A DNA stretch of 64,000 bases from Marinomonas pollencensis (GTDB lineage Bacteria; Pseudomonadota; Gammaproteobacteria; Pseudomonadales; Marinomonadaceae). Made by a program: the position numbers and the translations under genes. Under the pieces are notes generated by a model that had not been told where the DNA came from, searched no databases, and was given only the letters and a program-made list of their open reading frames with translations. The stretch spans positions 518,510-582,509 of the forward strand of contig NZ_QUNG01000001.1 of NCBI RefSeq assembly GCF_003387375.1, given 5' to 3'. This document shows, one piece after another, positions 10,071-17,608 of the stretch. Within the stretch, counting starts at the first letter, position 1. The number at the start of each line of letters is the position of its first letter.

Positions 10071-12383
10071 TCAAAATGGCCATATACAAGACGAAGAGCT
10101 TTTCGGCTGAGTGGCAGATAAAAATGCCAATGACACGGTATCATCACATCGGTCCGCAGCAATGCTAAATGATTTATTTAATACATTATAACGCGCAGCG
10201 CCCTGTGGCAACGCCTGTGGTAAAGATCGCGGATTAGTATGCTGAGTAAAATCGATCCATACTTTTTGCGCCCCCGTTGCACCGGTTATATTCATTGGCT
10301 CGTTGTCATCCATCCCCAACCATACTGTACTCGCATAATCCCCTGTAATCCCCTCAAACCAACTGTCTCGTAAATTATTACTAGTGCCAGTTTTCGCGGC
10401 AAAGGTCAGATTTGGAAAGTGCCCCTGAGCTGCCCTTGCGGTCCCTATTTTAGGTACTTTTGTCATCCCATCTAAGGTAATGGCCAACAAAGCATCACTA
10501 AACGGCACTCGAGTCGATCGATCAAAACGCTTAATAAGGTGGTCTTTTTGATCCATAACAGCCAACACGACGCCCAACTCACTACTTTGACCCCGCGAAG
10601 CAATCGGCTGATACAGCCTAGCAACTTCAAAAGGCGACAATTCCAACGCCCCCAATGCCATGGCCGGATGCATAGTAAAAGAACGCTTCACACCTAGCTT
10701 ACGCAAGGTATCGCCAACACGATCAAACCCCACTTGCTGGGCCAAATTGATGGTTGCCAAATTATAGGATTTAGCCATCGCCTCATAGAGGTGGACTACC
10801 CCATGAGTTTCACGGTCGTAGTTTTCTGGCGCCCAAATTTTGCCAGCAATATCAAACCTAATACGTTTGTCTTCTATCGGCGACCACCAGGTAAATTGCT
10901 TCGTCGCTAAAGCTGACATATACAAAGGGGGTTTAACTAGAGAGCCAATTGGCCGCACCGCCCCTAAGGCACGGTTAAAGCCGGAATAGTATTTATCACT
11001 TGACCCAACAATAGCCCGCACCTGACCATTTAACCGATCGGTCACCACCATCGCACCTTGTAGCCCTGGTAATTTACGAGTGCGGCTAATCGCCTCCACT
11101 TGGCGGCGCATTGCTTGGCTGGCAGCTTGTTGTGCTCTAATGTCTACGCCGGTGTAGATTCGTAGATTCTCCGTTGCCAATGTTTTTTGATCAAAATCTC
11201 GAGATAACTGCATCGACACCAGATCCAAATAGTCGCCATATACGGAGCGTTCTTTATGCTTATCAGCCAAACGAATAGGCTGCTTTAACAACACTCGATA
11301 ATCAGATTCCGTTAAACGTCCTTGATCTTTTAGTACCGCTAGCACCGTATTACGCCGTGCCAAAGCGCGTTTAGGGTGACGCTCAGGGTTATAAATAGAA
11401 GGGCCTTTCACCATACCAACTAGTAAGGCAAACTCGTCAATATTCAACTCTTTTAAAGGTCGGCCAAAAAAGTGTTGGCTGGCGGCGGCAAAGCCATGCA
11501 AACCTTCCCTACCGACTTGTGCCAAGTACACTTCGTTCATATAAGCGGTAATAATCGCCTGCTTCGAATAGTGATATTCAAGCAGCAAACTCATAACAAC
11601 TTCAGTTAATTTGCGTGTGTAAGTGCGCTCTGAAGTGAGAAACATATTTTTCACTAACTGTTGGGTTAGTGTGGAACCCCCTTGTCGACGGGAGCCATGG
11701 GTTGCATTGACCCATGCCGCTCGAGCGATCCCTGTTAAAGAAATGCCCCAATGGTGATAAAAGTCGCGATCTTCTACTGTGGTTAGAATGTCAATCAGTG
11801 GCTGTGGAATGTCTTCATAAGAAAGAATTTCACGACGCTCAGTATTACCACCATATAAAAAACCGATGCGCTGCGGTTCAATACTCGCCTCAGCAACAGG
11901 GTCGCCATTGAGAGCTTGAATCGATAGCTTGCCGCCATCAAACGAGAAGATGCGTCGCTCACTAGGGTGGTAACCCGAGTAATCAACATAAGAGCGTAGG
12001 TGTGCACTGACCTTGGTTCGACTTCTTGCCGCCCACCCCACTTTTTGACTATTACGACCAAAACGGTAACCAGTCTCTTTAAGCAAGGCTTCAAGATCGG
12101 CTTTTTTCCAAGGGGCACCATTTTTCAGGTGAATCGGGGCACTATATACTTCAGAAGGAACTTGCCACTTTTGCCCCTCGAAGCGAGCGACAACTTTCTG
12201 GTCCAACCACCAGACCCATCCAGCAAACGGCATACTACCGATCAGACCAATAATGAGGCCCCATTTAAAAATAAAGCGCCATAATTTGCCCAAAAAGGAA
12301 GTTTTCGCTTTGCCTTTTCGATTCTTTTTCATTTTTGAAGTCGTCGACTTACGCGGAGATTTTGAGGGGGTTCTATTAGCCAT
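10071..12383 (-). CDS. mrcB: Penicillin-binding protein 1B (bifunctional peptidoglycan synthase)
   Basis: PBP1b polymerises and cross-links peptidoglycan. The 770-residue protein begins with a basic cytoplasmic tail (KSPRKSTTSKMKKNRKGKAK), then one membrane helix (about 38-58) and a UB2H-like region. The glycosyltransferase family 51 domain has TVEDRDFYHHWGIS and GGSTLTQQLVKN. The transpeptidase domain has the serine motif SLVK, the SYN motif in KSYNLATIN and KTGTSN. A TTG immediately precedes the ATG, and the ATG is preferred. There is no strong ribosome site. It is convergent with nothing and is divergent from the small gene at 12558. Confidence 0.95.
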   Translation of the reverse strand: MANRTPSKSPRKSTTSKMKKNRKGKAKTSFLGKLWRFIFKWGLIIGLIGSMPFAGWVWWLDQKVVARFEGQKWQVPSEVYSAPIHLKNGAPWKKADLEALLKETGYRFGRNSQKVGWAARSRTKVSAHLRSYVDYSGYHPSERRIFSFDGGKLSIQALNGDPVAEASIEPQRIGFLYGGNTERREILSYEDIPQPLIDILTTVEDRDFYHHWGISLTGIARAAWVNATHGSRRQGGSTLTQQLVKNMFLTSERTYTRKLTEVVMSLLLEYHYSKQAIITAYMNEVYLAQVGREGLHGFAAASQHFFGRPLKELNIDEFALLVGMVKGPSIYNPERHPKRALARRNTVLAVLKDQGRLTESDYRVLLKQPIRLADKHKERSVYGDYLDLVSMQLSRDFDQKTLATENLRIYTGVDIRAQQAASQAMRRQVEAISRTRKLPGLQGAMVVTDRLNGQVRAIVGSSDKYYSGFNRALGAVRPIGSLVKPPLYMSALATKQFTWWSPIEDKRIRFDIAGKIWAPENYDRETHGVVHLYEAMAKSYNLATINLAQQVGFDRVGDTLRKLGVKRSFTMHPAMALGALELSPFEVARLYQPIASRGQSSELGVVLAVMDQKDHLIKRFDRSTRVPFSDALLAITLDGMTKVPKIGTARAAQGHFPNLTFAAKTGTSNNLRDSWFEGITGDYASTVWLGMDDNEPMNITGATGAQKVWIDFTQHTNPRSLPQALPQGAARYNVLNKSFSIAADRCDDTVSLAFLSATQPKSSSSCIWPF

Positions 12384-12557
12384 CAAAGGAGTATAAGGAG
12401 CTTATCTCTGGCCCGCAATAAGCATTCAAAAACTATTACTTTTTCTTGAATTGATCGACAAAATTCCATCATTTAGGCCACTTTATATTGACAACACCCA
12501 TCACAATCTGACACTTTCATGAGTACTCTATTGCAATGGATAAAGGAACATTTAGCC

Positions 12558-12746
12558 ATGACAATAAAAAGATGGCATCTAAAAGCCACACCTGCGGTTA
12601 AACCTAAAAAAACTAAGAGTTCGATTAACATGAGTATGGTTTCTTTAGAAGATTTATTCAGCCCTATTGAAAAATTAGCAGCATTCCGCCAAAACAAAAA
12701 AATGGCTATTTCTTTACCTATTACTGTGTGGTCTCAGCATGTTTGA
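12558..12746 (+). CDS. Small basic protein of unknown function upstream of the Rieske gene
   Basis: I do not recognise this 62-residue product. It is lysine-rich at the N-terminus (MTIKRWHLKATPAVKPKKTK) and has no membrane segment or cysteine. The start at 12558 has AAGGA ten bases upstream, while an in-frame ATG at 12519 lacks one. Its stop overlaps the start of the Rieske gene by eight bases, and that gene has no ribosome site of its own, which suggests translational coupling and argues that this frame is really translated. No frame on the other strand has better support. Confidence 0.5.
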   Translation: MTIKRWHLKATPAVKPKKTKSSINMSMVSLEDLFSPIEKLAAFRQNKKMAISLPITVWSQHV

Positions 12747-13089
12747 TAAACACCTTATCCCCAACGCACAACATTTATCAGAAGGCAGCGCCTTACACTT
12801 TCAAACCGAGCAAACCGATTTTGTGATCGTAAAGCAAAAAGGAGAGCTGTTTGCTTATGAAAATCGCTGCCCTCACCAAAAGCGCTCATTAAACTGTTCT
12901 ACAGAACCTTTTTTGGACGAAGAAGGTGATTATTTAAAGTGTCATCATCATGGGGCGCTTTTTACGCCTAATGATGGCCAATGCATTGCAGGGCCATGCC
13001 AAGGGAAAGCGCTAAAACGAGCTATACTAGGAGTAGAAAAAGGGAATTTTTATCTGCTTATTGGCGAGAATAACGCGGCAGTAGCCTAA
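12739..13089 (+). CDS. Rieske [2Fe-2S] domain protein
   Basis: This small soluble Rieske-type ferredoxin has 116 residues. The two cluster-binding loops are visible: C-P-H in ENRCPHQKRSLNC, and C-H-H-H in LKCHHHGALFTPNDGQC, with a third conserved cysteine in AGPCQGKAL. Such stand-alone proteins pass electrons to oxygenases or reductases. No partner oxygenase lies nearby, so its role is open. It overlaps the preceding small gene by eight bases and is followed after 87 bases by glutaredoxin 2, so a redox-themed transcript is possible. Confidence 0.85.
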   Translation: MFDKHLIPNAQHLSEGSALHFQTEQTDFVIVKQKGELFAYENRCPHQKRSLNCSTEPFLDEEGDYLKCHHHGALFTPNDGQCIAGPCQGKALKRAILGVEKGNFYLLIGENNAAVA

Positions 13090-13176
13090 CATAGCCAGGC
13101 TTCAATAGAGTCTGTAACAGGGGGTGTCGTCAGGGCTTCTGAATAAAAGATATCACCAACAGATTCGGAGAACTCG

Positions 13177-13830
13177 ATGAAACTTTATCAATATCATCAC
13201 TGCCCATATTGCGTTCGTGCTGACATGGTGGCGAACTATAAAAACATACGTCACGAGAAAGTATATTTACTCAATGACGATGAACAAACCTGCCTGCAGC
13301 TCGTTAACCAGAAGATAGTCCCCATACTAGCCCTCGAAGACGGCACAGTGTATACAGAAAGTCTTAAAATAGCCGCTTATTTAGACAAGGTTGGCGATCA
13401 CACAAAAACCATACGAAAAGCGCACGATAATGATGCTTTCAACCCAGTATTAGATGGCGTTCAGGACTCGATCAAGCGCCTACTCTACCCAAGAAACATC
13501 CTGTTGGGCCTGCCAGAATTTGTCACCCAAAGCGCCCGCGATTATTTTCAACTGCACAAAGAAAAAGCCCTAAATAGCACCTTTAATAAAGCGCTAGAAG
13601 AGTCGCCTAAACACATCAAAAATGTTTCAATGGCCCTAGCTCGGTTGCCGACATTGCCACTTCCTTCACAACACAACAACACCATTAGCTGGGACGATGT
13701 TCTGCTGTTTCCTAGATTAAGAAACCTCACCATGGTTTCGGGTCTCGTTTTTCCAGATCAAGTCATCAGATATTTAGAAGAAGTCTCAGCTTTAACCGAC
13801 GTCCACACTTACTTTAACTTTGAGATTTAG
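13177..13830 (+). CDS. grxB: Glutaredoxin 2
   Basis: The 217-residue protein has an N-terminal thioredoxin fold with the active site CPYC at residues 9-12 (YHHCPYCVRADM), the cis-proline loop KIVPIL, and the helical C-terminal domain of the GST-like Grx2 group. The E. coli protein is about the same length. It reduces disulfides and glutathione mixed disulfides in the cytoplasm. GGAG lies six bases before the ATG. modA begins five bases after its stop, so it is probably cotranscribed with the molybdate transporter, an unusual partner. Confidence 0.92.
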   Translation: MKLYQYHHCPYCVRADMVANYKNIRHEKVYLLNDDEQTCLQLVNQKIVPILALEDGTVYTESLKIAAYLDKVGDHTKTIRKAHDNDAFNPVLDGVQDSIKRLLYPRNILLGLPEFVTQSARDYFQLHKEKALNSTFNKALEESPKHIKNVSMALARLPTLPLPSQHNNTISWDDVLLFPRLRNLTMVSGLVFPDQVIRYLEEVSALTDVHTYFNFEI

Positions 13831-13835
13831 TTTAT

Positions 13836-14621
13836 ATGTTTCACCCTTTACAACGCCGCTCTACCGCTCTTTTTTCAATTGTTTTAAAATTTCTCACCTT
13901 TGGCGCCTTTGGCATTTTTTCCGCTACCCTGCTCGCCCAACCATTACGTATTGCCGTAGCCTCAAACTTCACCGCGCCCATACAAAAATTAGCCCCTATA
14001 TTTGAACAAGAAACCGGGCATAAAGTGCAGCTTTCCTTTGGCTCGTCTGGCAAGTTTTTCGCGCAAATACAGCATGGCGCTCCATTTGATGTTTTTTTAT
14101 CTGCCGATCAAGCAAAACCAGATAAGCTGATCAAAAACAACCTAGCCATTAAAGACAGTAAAATCATTTACGCTAAAGGCGCTCTCGCGCTCTGGTCTGC
14201 CAACCTCAGCTCTGTTACTCCCATAGAAGCAACCCTGTTAGAGGCGCATAAAATCGCCATCGCCAACCCTAAACTGGCCCCTTATGGCCAAGCTGCAAAA
14301 GAAACATTAAACAAACTTGGGCTCTGGTCAAAACTGCAAGGTCATTTAGTTCAGGGTGAAAACATCGGTCAAACCTACCAGTTTACTTACAGTAGAAATG
14401 CCGATCTTGGCTTTGTTGCTCTGTCACAAGTTCTTGCGGGTGACAACAAAGGCCATTACTGGAAAGTACCCGCGCAGTACCACAAAGACATCAAGCAAGC
14501 CGCTGTTGTACTCAACAGCTCCCAACAGAAAACTACCGCGAGTGACTTCCTCGACTTTCTTATGCGCTCAGATATACAACATAAAATTGCTCAGTTTGGT
14601 TACCAAAGCGCAACTCAATAA
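13836..14621 (+). CDS. modA: Molybdate ABC transporter, periplasmic binding protein
   Basis: ModA captures molybdate (or tungstate) in the periplasm for ModBC. The 261-residue precursor has a hydrophobic signal sequence ending near LLAQ, then the ModA opening LRIAVASNFTAPIQKLAPIFEQETGHKV, GSSGKFFAQIQHGAPFDVFLSADQ and IANPKLAPYGQAAKETL, all typical of the family. It has no clear ribosome site and starts five bases after grxB, so translation may depend on read-through from that gene. modB follows after ten bases. Confidence 0.93.
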   Translation: MFHPLQRRSTALFSIVLKFLTFGAFGIFSATLLAQPLRIAVASNFTAPIQKLAPIFEQETGHKVQLSFGSSGKFFAQIQHGAPFDVFLSADQAKPDKLIKNNLAIKDSKIIYAKGALALWSANLSSVTPIEATLLEAHKIAIANPKLAPYGQAAKETLNKLGLWSKLQGHLVQGENIGQTYQFTYSRNADLGFVALSQVLAGDNKGHYWKVPAQYHKDIKQAAVVLNSSQQKTTASDFLDFLMRSDIQHKIAQFGYQSATQ

Positions 14622-14631
14622 GGCCTTCTAG

Positions 14632-15327
14632 ATGCTATTAAGCGCCGGTGACATAGAAGCAATTTGGCTAACCATCAAACTGGCTGTACTGGTCACCTTA
14701 TTACTGCTGATTGTTAGCACACCAATCGCTTGGTGGCTGGCACGCACAGGTTCTTGGTTAAAAGCGCCAATCAATGCCATTGTTGCTATGCCTCTCGTGT
14801 TGCCACCAACAGTATTGGGGTTTTATTTACTGATTTTTTTAGGCCCGGATGGCGCCTTGGGAGCTAGGTTAAATCAGCTTGGCCTGTCGCCACTGCCGTT
14901 TAGTTTTCGCGGGCTGGTAGTCGCATCCATGGTGTATTCTTTGCCTTTTGTTGTGCAACCGATTCAACAGGCTTTTTCCGCCATGGGACAGCGACCACTC
15001 GAAGTCGCGGCAACCTTGCGCTCTTCTCCATGGGACCGCTTTATTCATGTCGCCTTACCCTTGGCCAAACCCGGCTACCTAAGCGCAGCGGTTCTTGGCT
15101 TTGCTCACACGGTGGGCGAGTTCGGTGTTGTGCTCATGATTGGCGGTAATATTGAAGGGGAAACTCGTGTGCTTTCGGTACAGATTTACGATCACGTTGA
15201 AGCCTTAGAATACGGCCAAGCCCATCTACTTTCCTTACTGATGGTCGCATTTGCCTTTTGTGTATTAGCCCTACTTTACGCGGTGCAAAAACGCAGCAAC
15301 AGCACCACAAGTATCGGACCTTATTAA
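14632..15327 (+). CDS. modB: Molybdate ABC transporter, permease
   Basis: ModB forms the inner-membrane channel. The 231-residue product has about five membrane segments and the BPD-type permease loop EVAATLRSSPWDRFIHVALPLAKPG that docks with the ATPase, followed by GFAHTVGEFGVVLMIGGNI, a stretch typical of ModB. It lies between modA and modC with short gaps. Confidence 0.93.
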   Translation: MLLSAGDIEAIWLTIKLAVLVTLLLLIVSTPIAWWLARTGSWLKAPINAIVAMPLVLPPTVLGFYLLIFLGPDGALGARLNQLGLSPLPFSFRGLVVASMVYSLPFVVQPIQQAFSAMGQRPLEVAATLRSSPWDRFIHVALPLAKPGYLSAAVLGFAHTVGEFGVVLMIGGNIEGETRVLSVQIYDHVEALEYGQAHLLSLLMVAFAFCVLALLYAVQKRSNSTTSIGPY

Positions 15328-15329
15328 GC

Positions 15330-16409
15330 ATGAATGAGCTAACCATACGCATTAATAAAAAACACAGTGAAGCGTTTTCTCTGACGGTAGACTTGTTACT
15401 CCCCAATCGAGGTGTAAGTGCACTGTTTGGTCGCTCAGGCTCAGGAAAAACAACGCTTCTAAGATGCGTTGCTGGTTTAGAGAAAAGCGAAGATGGCGAG
15501 ATTAAACTGAACGGTAAAAGTTGGCAAAGCGCTAACTATTGGCTGCCTGCACACAAAAGGCCAATTGGCTATGTTTTTCAAGAAGCGAGTTTATTTCCGC
15601 ACCTTACCGCTAAGGGCAACTTAGACTTTGCGATAAAAAGAGCCGACAGCAAGCGAAAGGTTATTGATTACGCAGATGTTATCGACTTGATGGGCATAGC
15701 CCCCTTATTAGAAAAATACCCTCATCAACTTTCAGGTGGAGAACGCCAGCGTATTGCCATCGCGCGCGCGTTATTGATTCAACCAGAAATATTGTTGATG
15801 GACGAACCGCTATCGGCCCTTGATGATGAGCTAAAACATGACATTTTGCCCTACTTAGAAAACCTATGTCAGCGGGTGCAAATCCCTATTCTATACATCA
15901 GCCACTCAATTGATGAAGTCATTCGTCTGGCGGATTATTTGGTCATTTTGGAAAATGGAAAAGCCGTCGAGCAAGGTGCAACTCAGGCCGTGCTTGGTAA
16001 ATTGCCCACTACCTTTACGCAACACCAAGATACCAGCATCTTAATTACTGGCACCATCATTGAACAAAACAACGAATGGGGACTGTCTACCTTACACTTT
16101 GACCAACATCGGATGATGATCAGGCAAGGTGATGAAAATATAGGCGACGCGGTACGTTTAAGAGTCCAATCAAGAGACGTGAGTATTTCACTGTCGGAAG
16201 AAGACAATTCAAGCATCTTGAACCGCTTGCCTGTGGTCGTTGATGCCCTAATCAAAGACCCACAAGATCCAAGTACCATAATGGTTCGAATGTTAGCCGG
16301 CAACACGCCTATTTTGGCGAGTATCACAGCCTTATCTGCTCAAAAACTTAAGTTGCACCAAGGCCAGCAAGTCATCGCGCAAATAAAATCTGCTGCGGTA
16401 TTACGTTAA
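15330..16409 (+). CDS. modC: Molybdate ABC transporter, ATP-binding protein
   Basis: ModC powers molybdate import. The frame is open from 15258 within modB, but the ATG at 15330, two bases after the modB stop, gives the normal N-terminus MNELTIRINKK and 359 residues. Visible motifs are Walker A GRSGSGKTT, signature LSGGERQRIAIARAL, Walker B ILLMDEPLSALD and the switch histidine in YISHSID. The C-terminal third (from about 265) fits the molybdate-binding TOBE/MOP domain. No modE repressor gene is adjacent. Confidence 0.93.
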   Translation: MNELTIRINKKHSEAFSLTVDLLLPNRGVSALFGRSGSGKTTLLRCVAGLEKSEDGEIKLNGKSWQSANYWLPAHKRPIGYVFQEASLFPHLTAKGNLDFAIKRADSKRKVIDYADVIDLMGIAPLLEKYPHQLSGGERQRIAIARALLIQPEILLMDEPLSALDDELKHDILPYLENLCQRVQIPILYISHSIDEVIRLADYLVILENGKAVEQGATQAVLGKLPTTFTQHQDTSILITGTIIEQNNEWGLSTLHFDQHRMMIRQGDENIGDAVRLRVQSRDVSISLSEEDNSSILNRLPVVVDALIKDPQDPSTIMVRMLAGNTPILASITALSAQKLKLHQGQQVIAQIKSAAVLR

Positions 16410-16442
16410 GCCAAAACAAAAACCGTTTGCAGCAGCAAATAA

Positions 16443-17084
16443 TCACTCTATTTCCTCAGCAAGTTGATCCAGAAATGCATGCATTGATTGCTCTCTTAGC
16501 TTGCCTTCTTTACGAGCCGCATCAGTATGTAAGGTATTGGCAATGTGAAACAGCTTACGATAAAAATGATCCACACTAAAAGCGCTGTCGTCTGGCTCAC
16601 GGTGCTCGCAAAAAGGATCATCTAATGAGTACAAGGTGCGCCCTAAGGCGCCGCTGACCTGCAAACAACGAGCGATACCAATCGCCCCTAAAGCATCCAG
16701 CCGGTCTGCATCTTGGACTATTTTTGCCTCTAAAGTGTCTGGAGCCACATTGGCACTAAAACTATGAGCTCGTATCGCATGATGAATTGCGTCAAAATAG
16801 CTTGATGAATAACCTATCTCGGACAAAAAACCTATGGCTTTATCTGCTGCCATGGTTGACGCCTTAGCCCTGTCTGGGTGATTCTTAGGTAAAGAAACAC
16901 AATCGTGCAACCAAGCCGCTGGAACAATAACAGCCAGTTCAGCACCTTCAACTTGAGCGATTTTTTTCGCGACTGTAACCACTCGTTCAATATGATGAAT
17001 ATCATGAGCAACATCGGTTATCGCGGCTTGCTCAACAAATTGTCGGCATGCTTGTTCACATGCACTTAGCCTTGTATCCGGCAT
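16443..17084 (-). CDS. HD-domain phosphohydrolase
   Basis: The 213-residue protein belongs to the HD metal-dependent hydrolases of the YedJ/YpgQ kind. The metal-binding residues are readable in order: the first histidine in AHDIHHIERV, the HD pair in AAWLHDCVSLPKNHP, and the late aspartate in QDADRLDALGAIG. Family members hydrolyse nucleotides or other phosphate esters, but the substrate here cannot be told. It converges with modC and stands alone. Confidence 0.85.
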   Translation of the reverse strand: MPDTRLSACEQACRQFVEQAAITDVAHDIHHIERVVTVAKKIAQVEGAELAVIVPAAWLHDCVSLPKNHPDRAKASTMAADKAIGFLSEIGYSSSYFDAIHHAIRAHSFSANVAPDTLEAKIVQDADRLDALGAIGIARCLQVSGALGRTLYSLDDPFCEHREPDDSAFSVDHFYRKLFHIANTLHTDAARKEGKLREQSMHAFLDQLAEEIE

Positions 17085-17608
17085 AAAAAACTCTCTAATT
17101 ACCTTGATTGCTAGGCATCATACTCGGATTTAAAACGAACTTTAATAACGAGAGAAAAACCAAGCCTTCTCATTCGAGTGCTTTTTCTATACATTGCCGC
17201 TCTATTGCTGTTTTTTTTACTATCAACAGGAACACTTGATGGAGCCGTTTATTTCTCTTGTACTCGTCTCCGGTAAAGTGGGACTTGATATGGCTTTGCC
17301 TTAGAAAGTGCTCAATAATGCTATCTCACTCTATAGTCAGGTGATCAGGCTCAGGCTTTAACAAGTATCGCCACTGAAGACGCAATACTAAGGAATGTTG
17401 GCCCCTTTCAAAGCATCGCAATACAGAGTGACATTTTCTCTGAAACCCCCGGAGGACATGACCTAAAAGCTTGTTTTCTTTGTTAAGCATCTCGTCAATA
17501 GGCCCACTATTCACATTCAATGCTCGCCTCGAATAACAAGCTTTTATCCACATAATAAGGCCAGAGGCGGTGTTCGCACCTGCCCTAGAAGGAACAAGAA
17601 AAATGCTA
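17085..17608. other. Gene-poor stretch beside the ddd cluster
   Basis: No gene is convincing in these 524 bases. The minus strand keeps a largely open frame from about 17553 to 17100, interrupted by TGA at 17326 and another stop near 17165. Its translation (for example SHFTGDEYKRNKRLHQ) looks vaguely protein-like but I cannot assign it to a family. It may be a decayed gene or mobile-element remnant at the edge of the ddd region, or chance. Confidence 0.3.

Noticed and set aside
12473..12697. 74-codon minus-strand frame opposite the small gene before the Rieske protein
   Set aside because: Composition is poor, and the plus-strand frame has a ribosome site and coupling.
15258..15329. Extension of modC into modB
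   Set aside because: Overlaps 70 bases of modB; ATG at 15330 gives the normal ModC N-terminus.
17326..17553. 75-codon minus-strand frame before dddD
   Set aside because: No ribosome site or family match; kept only as a possible remnant in the intergenic entry.
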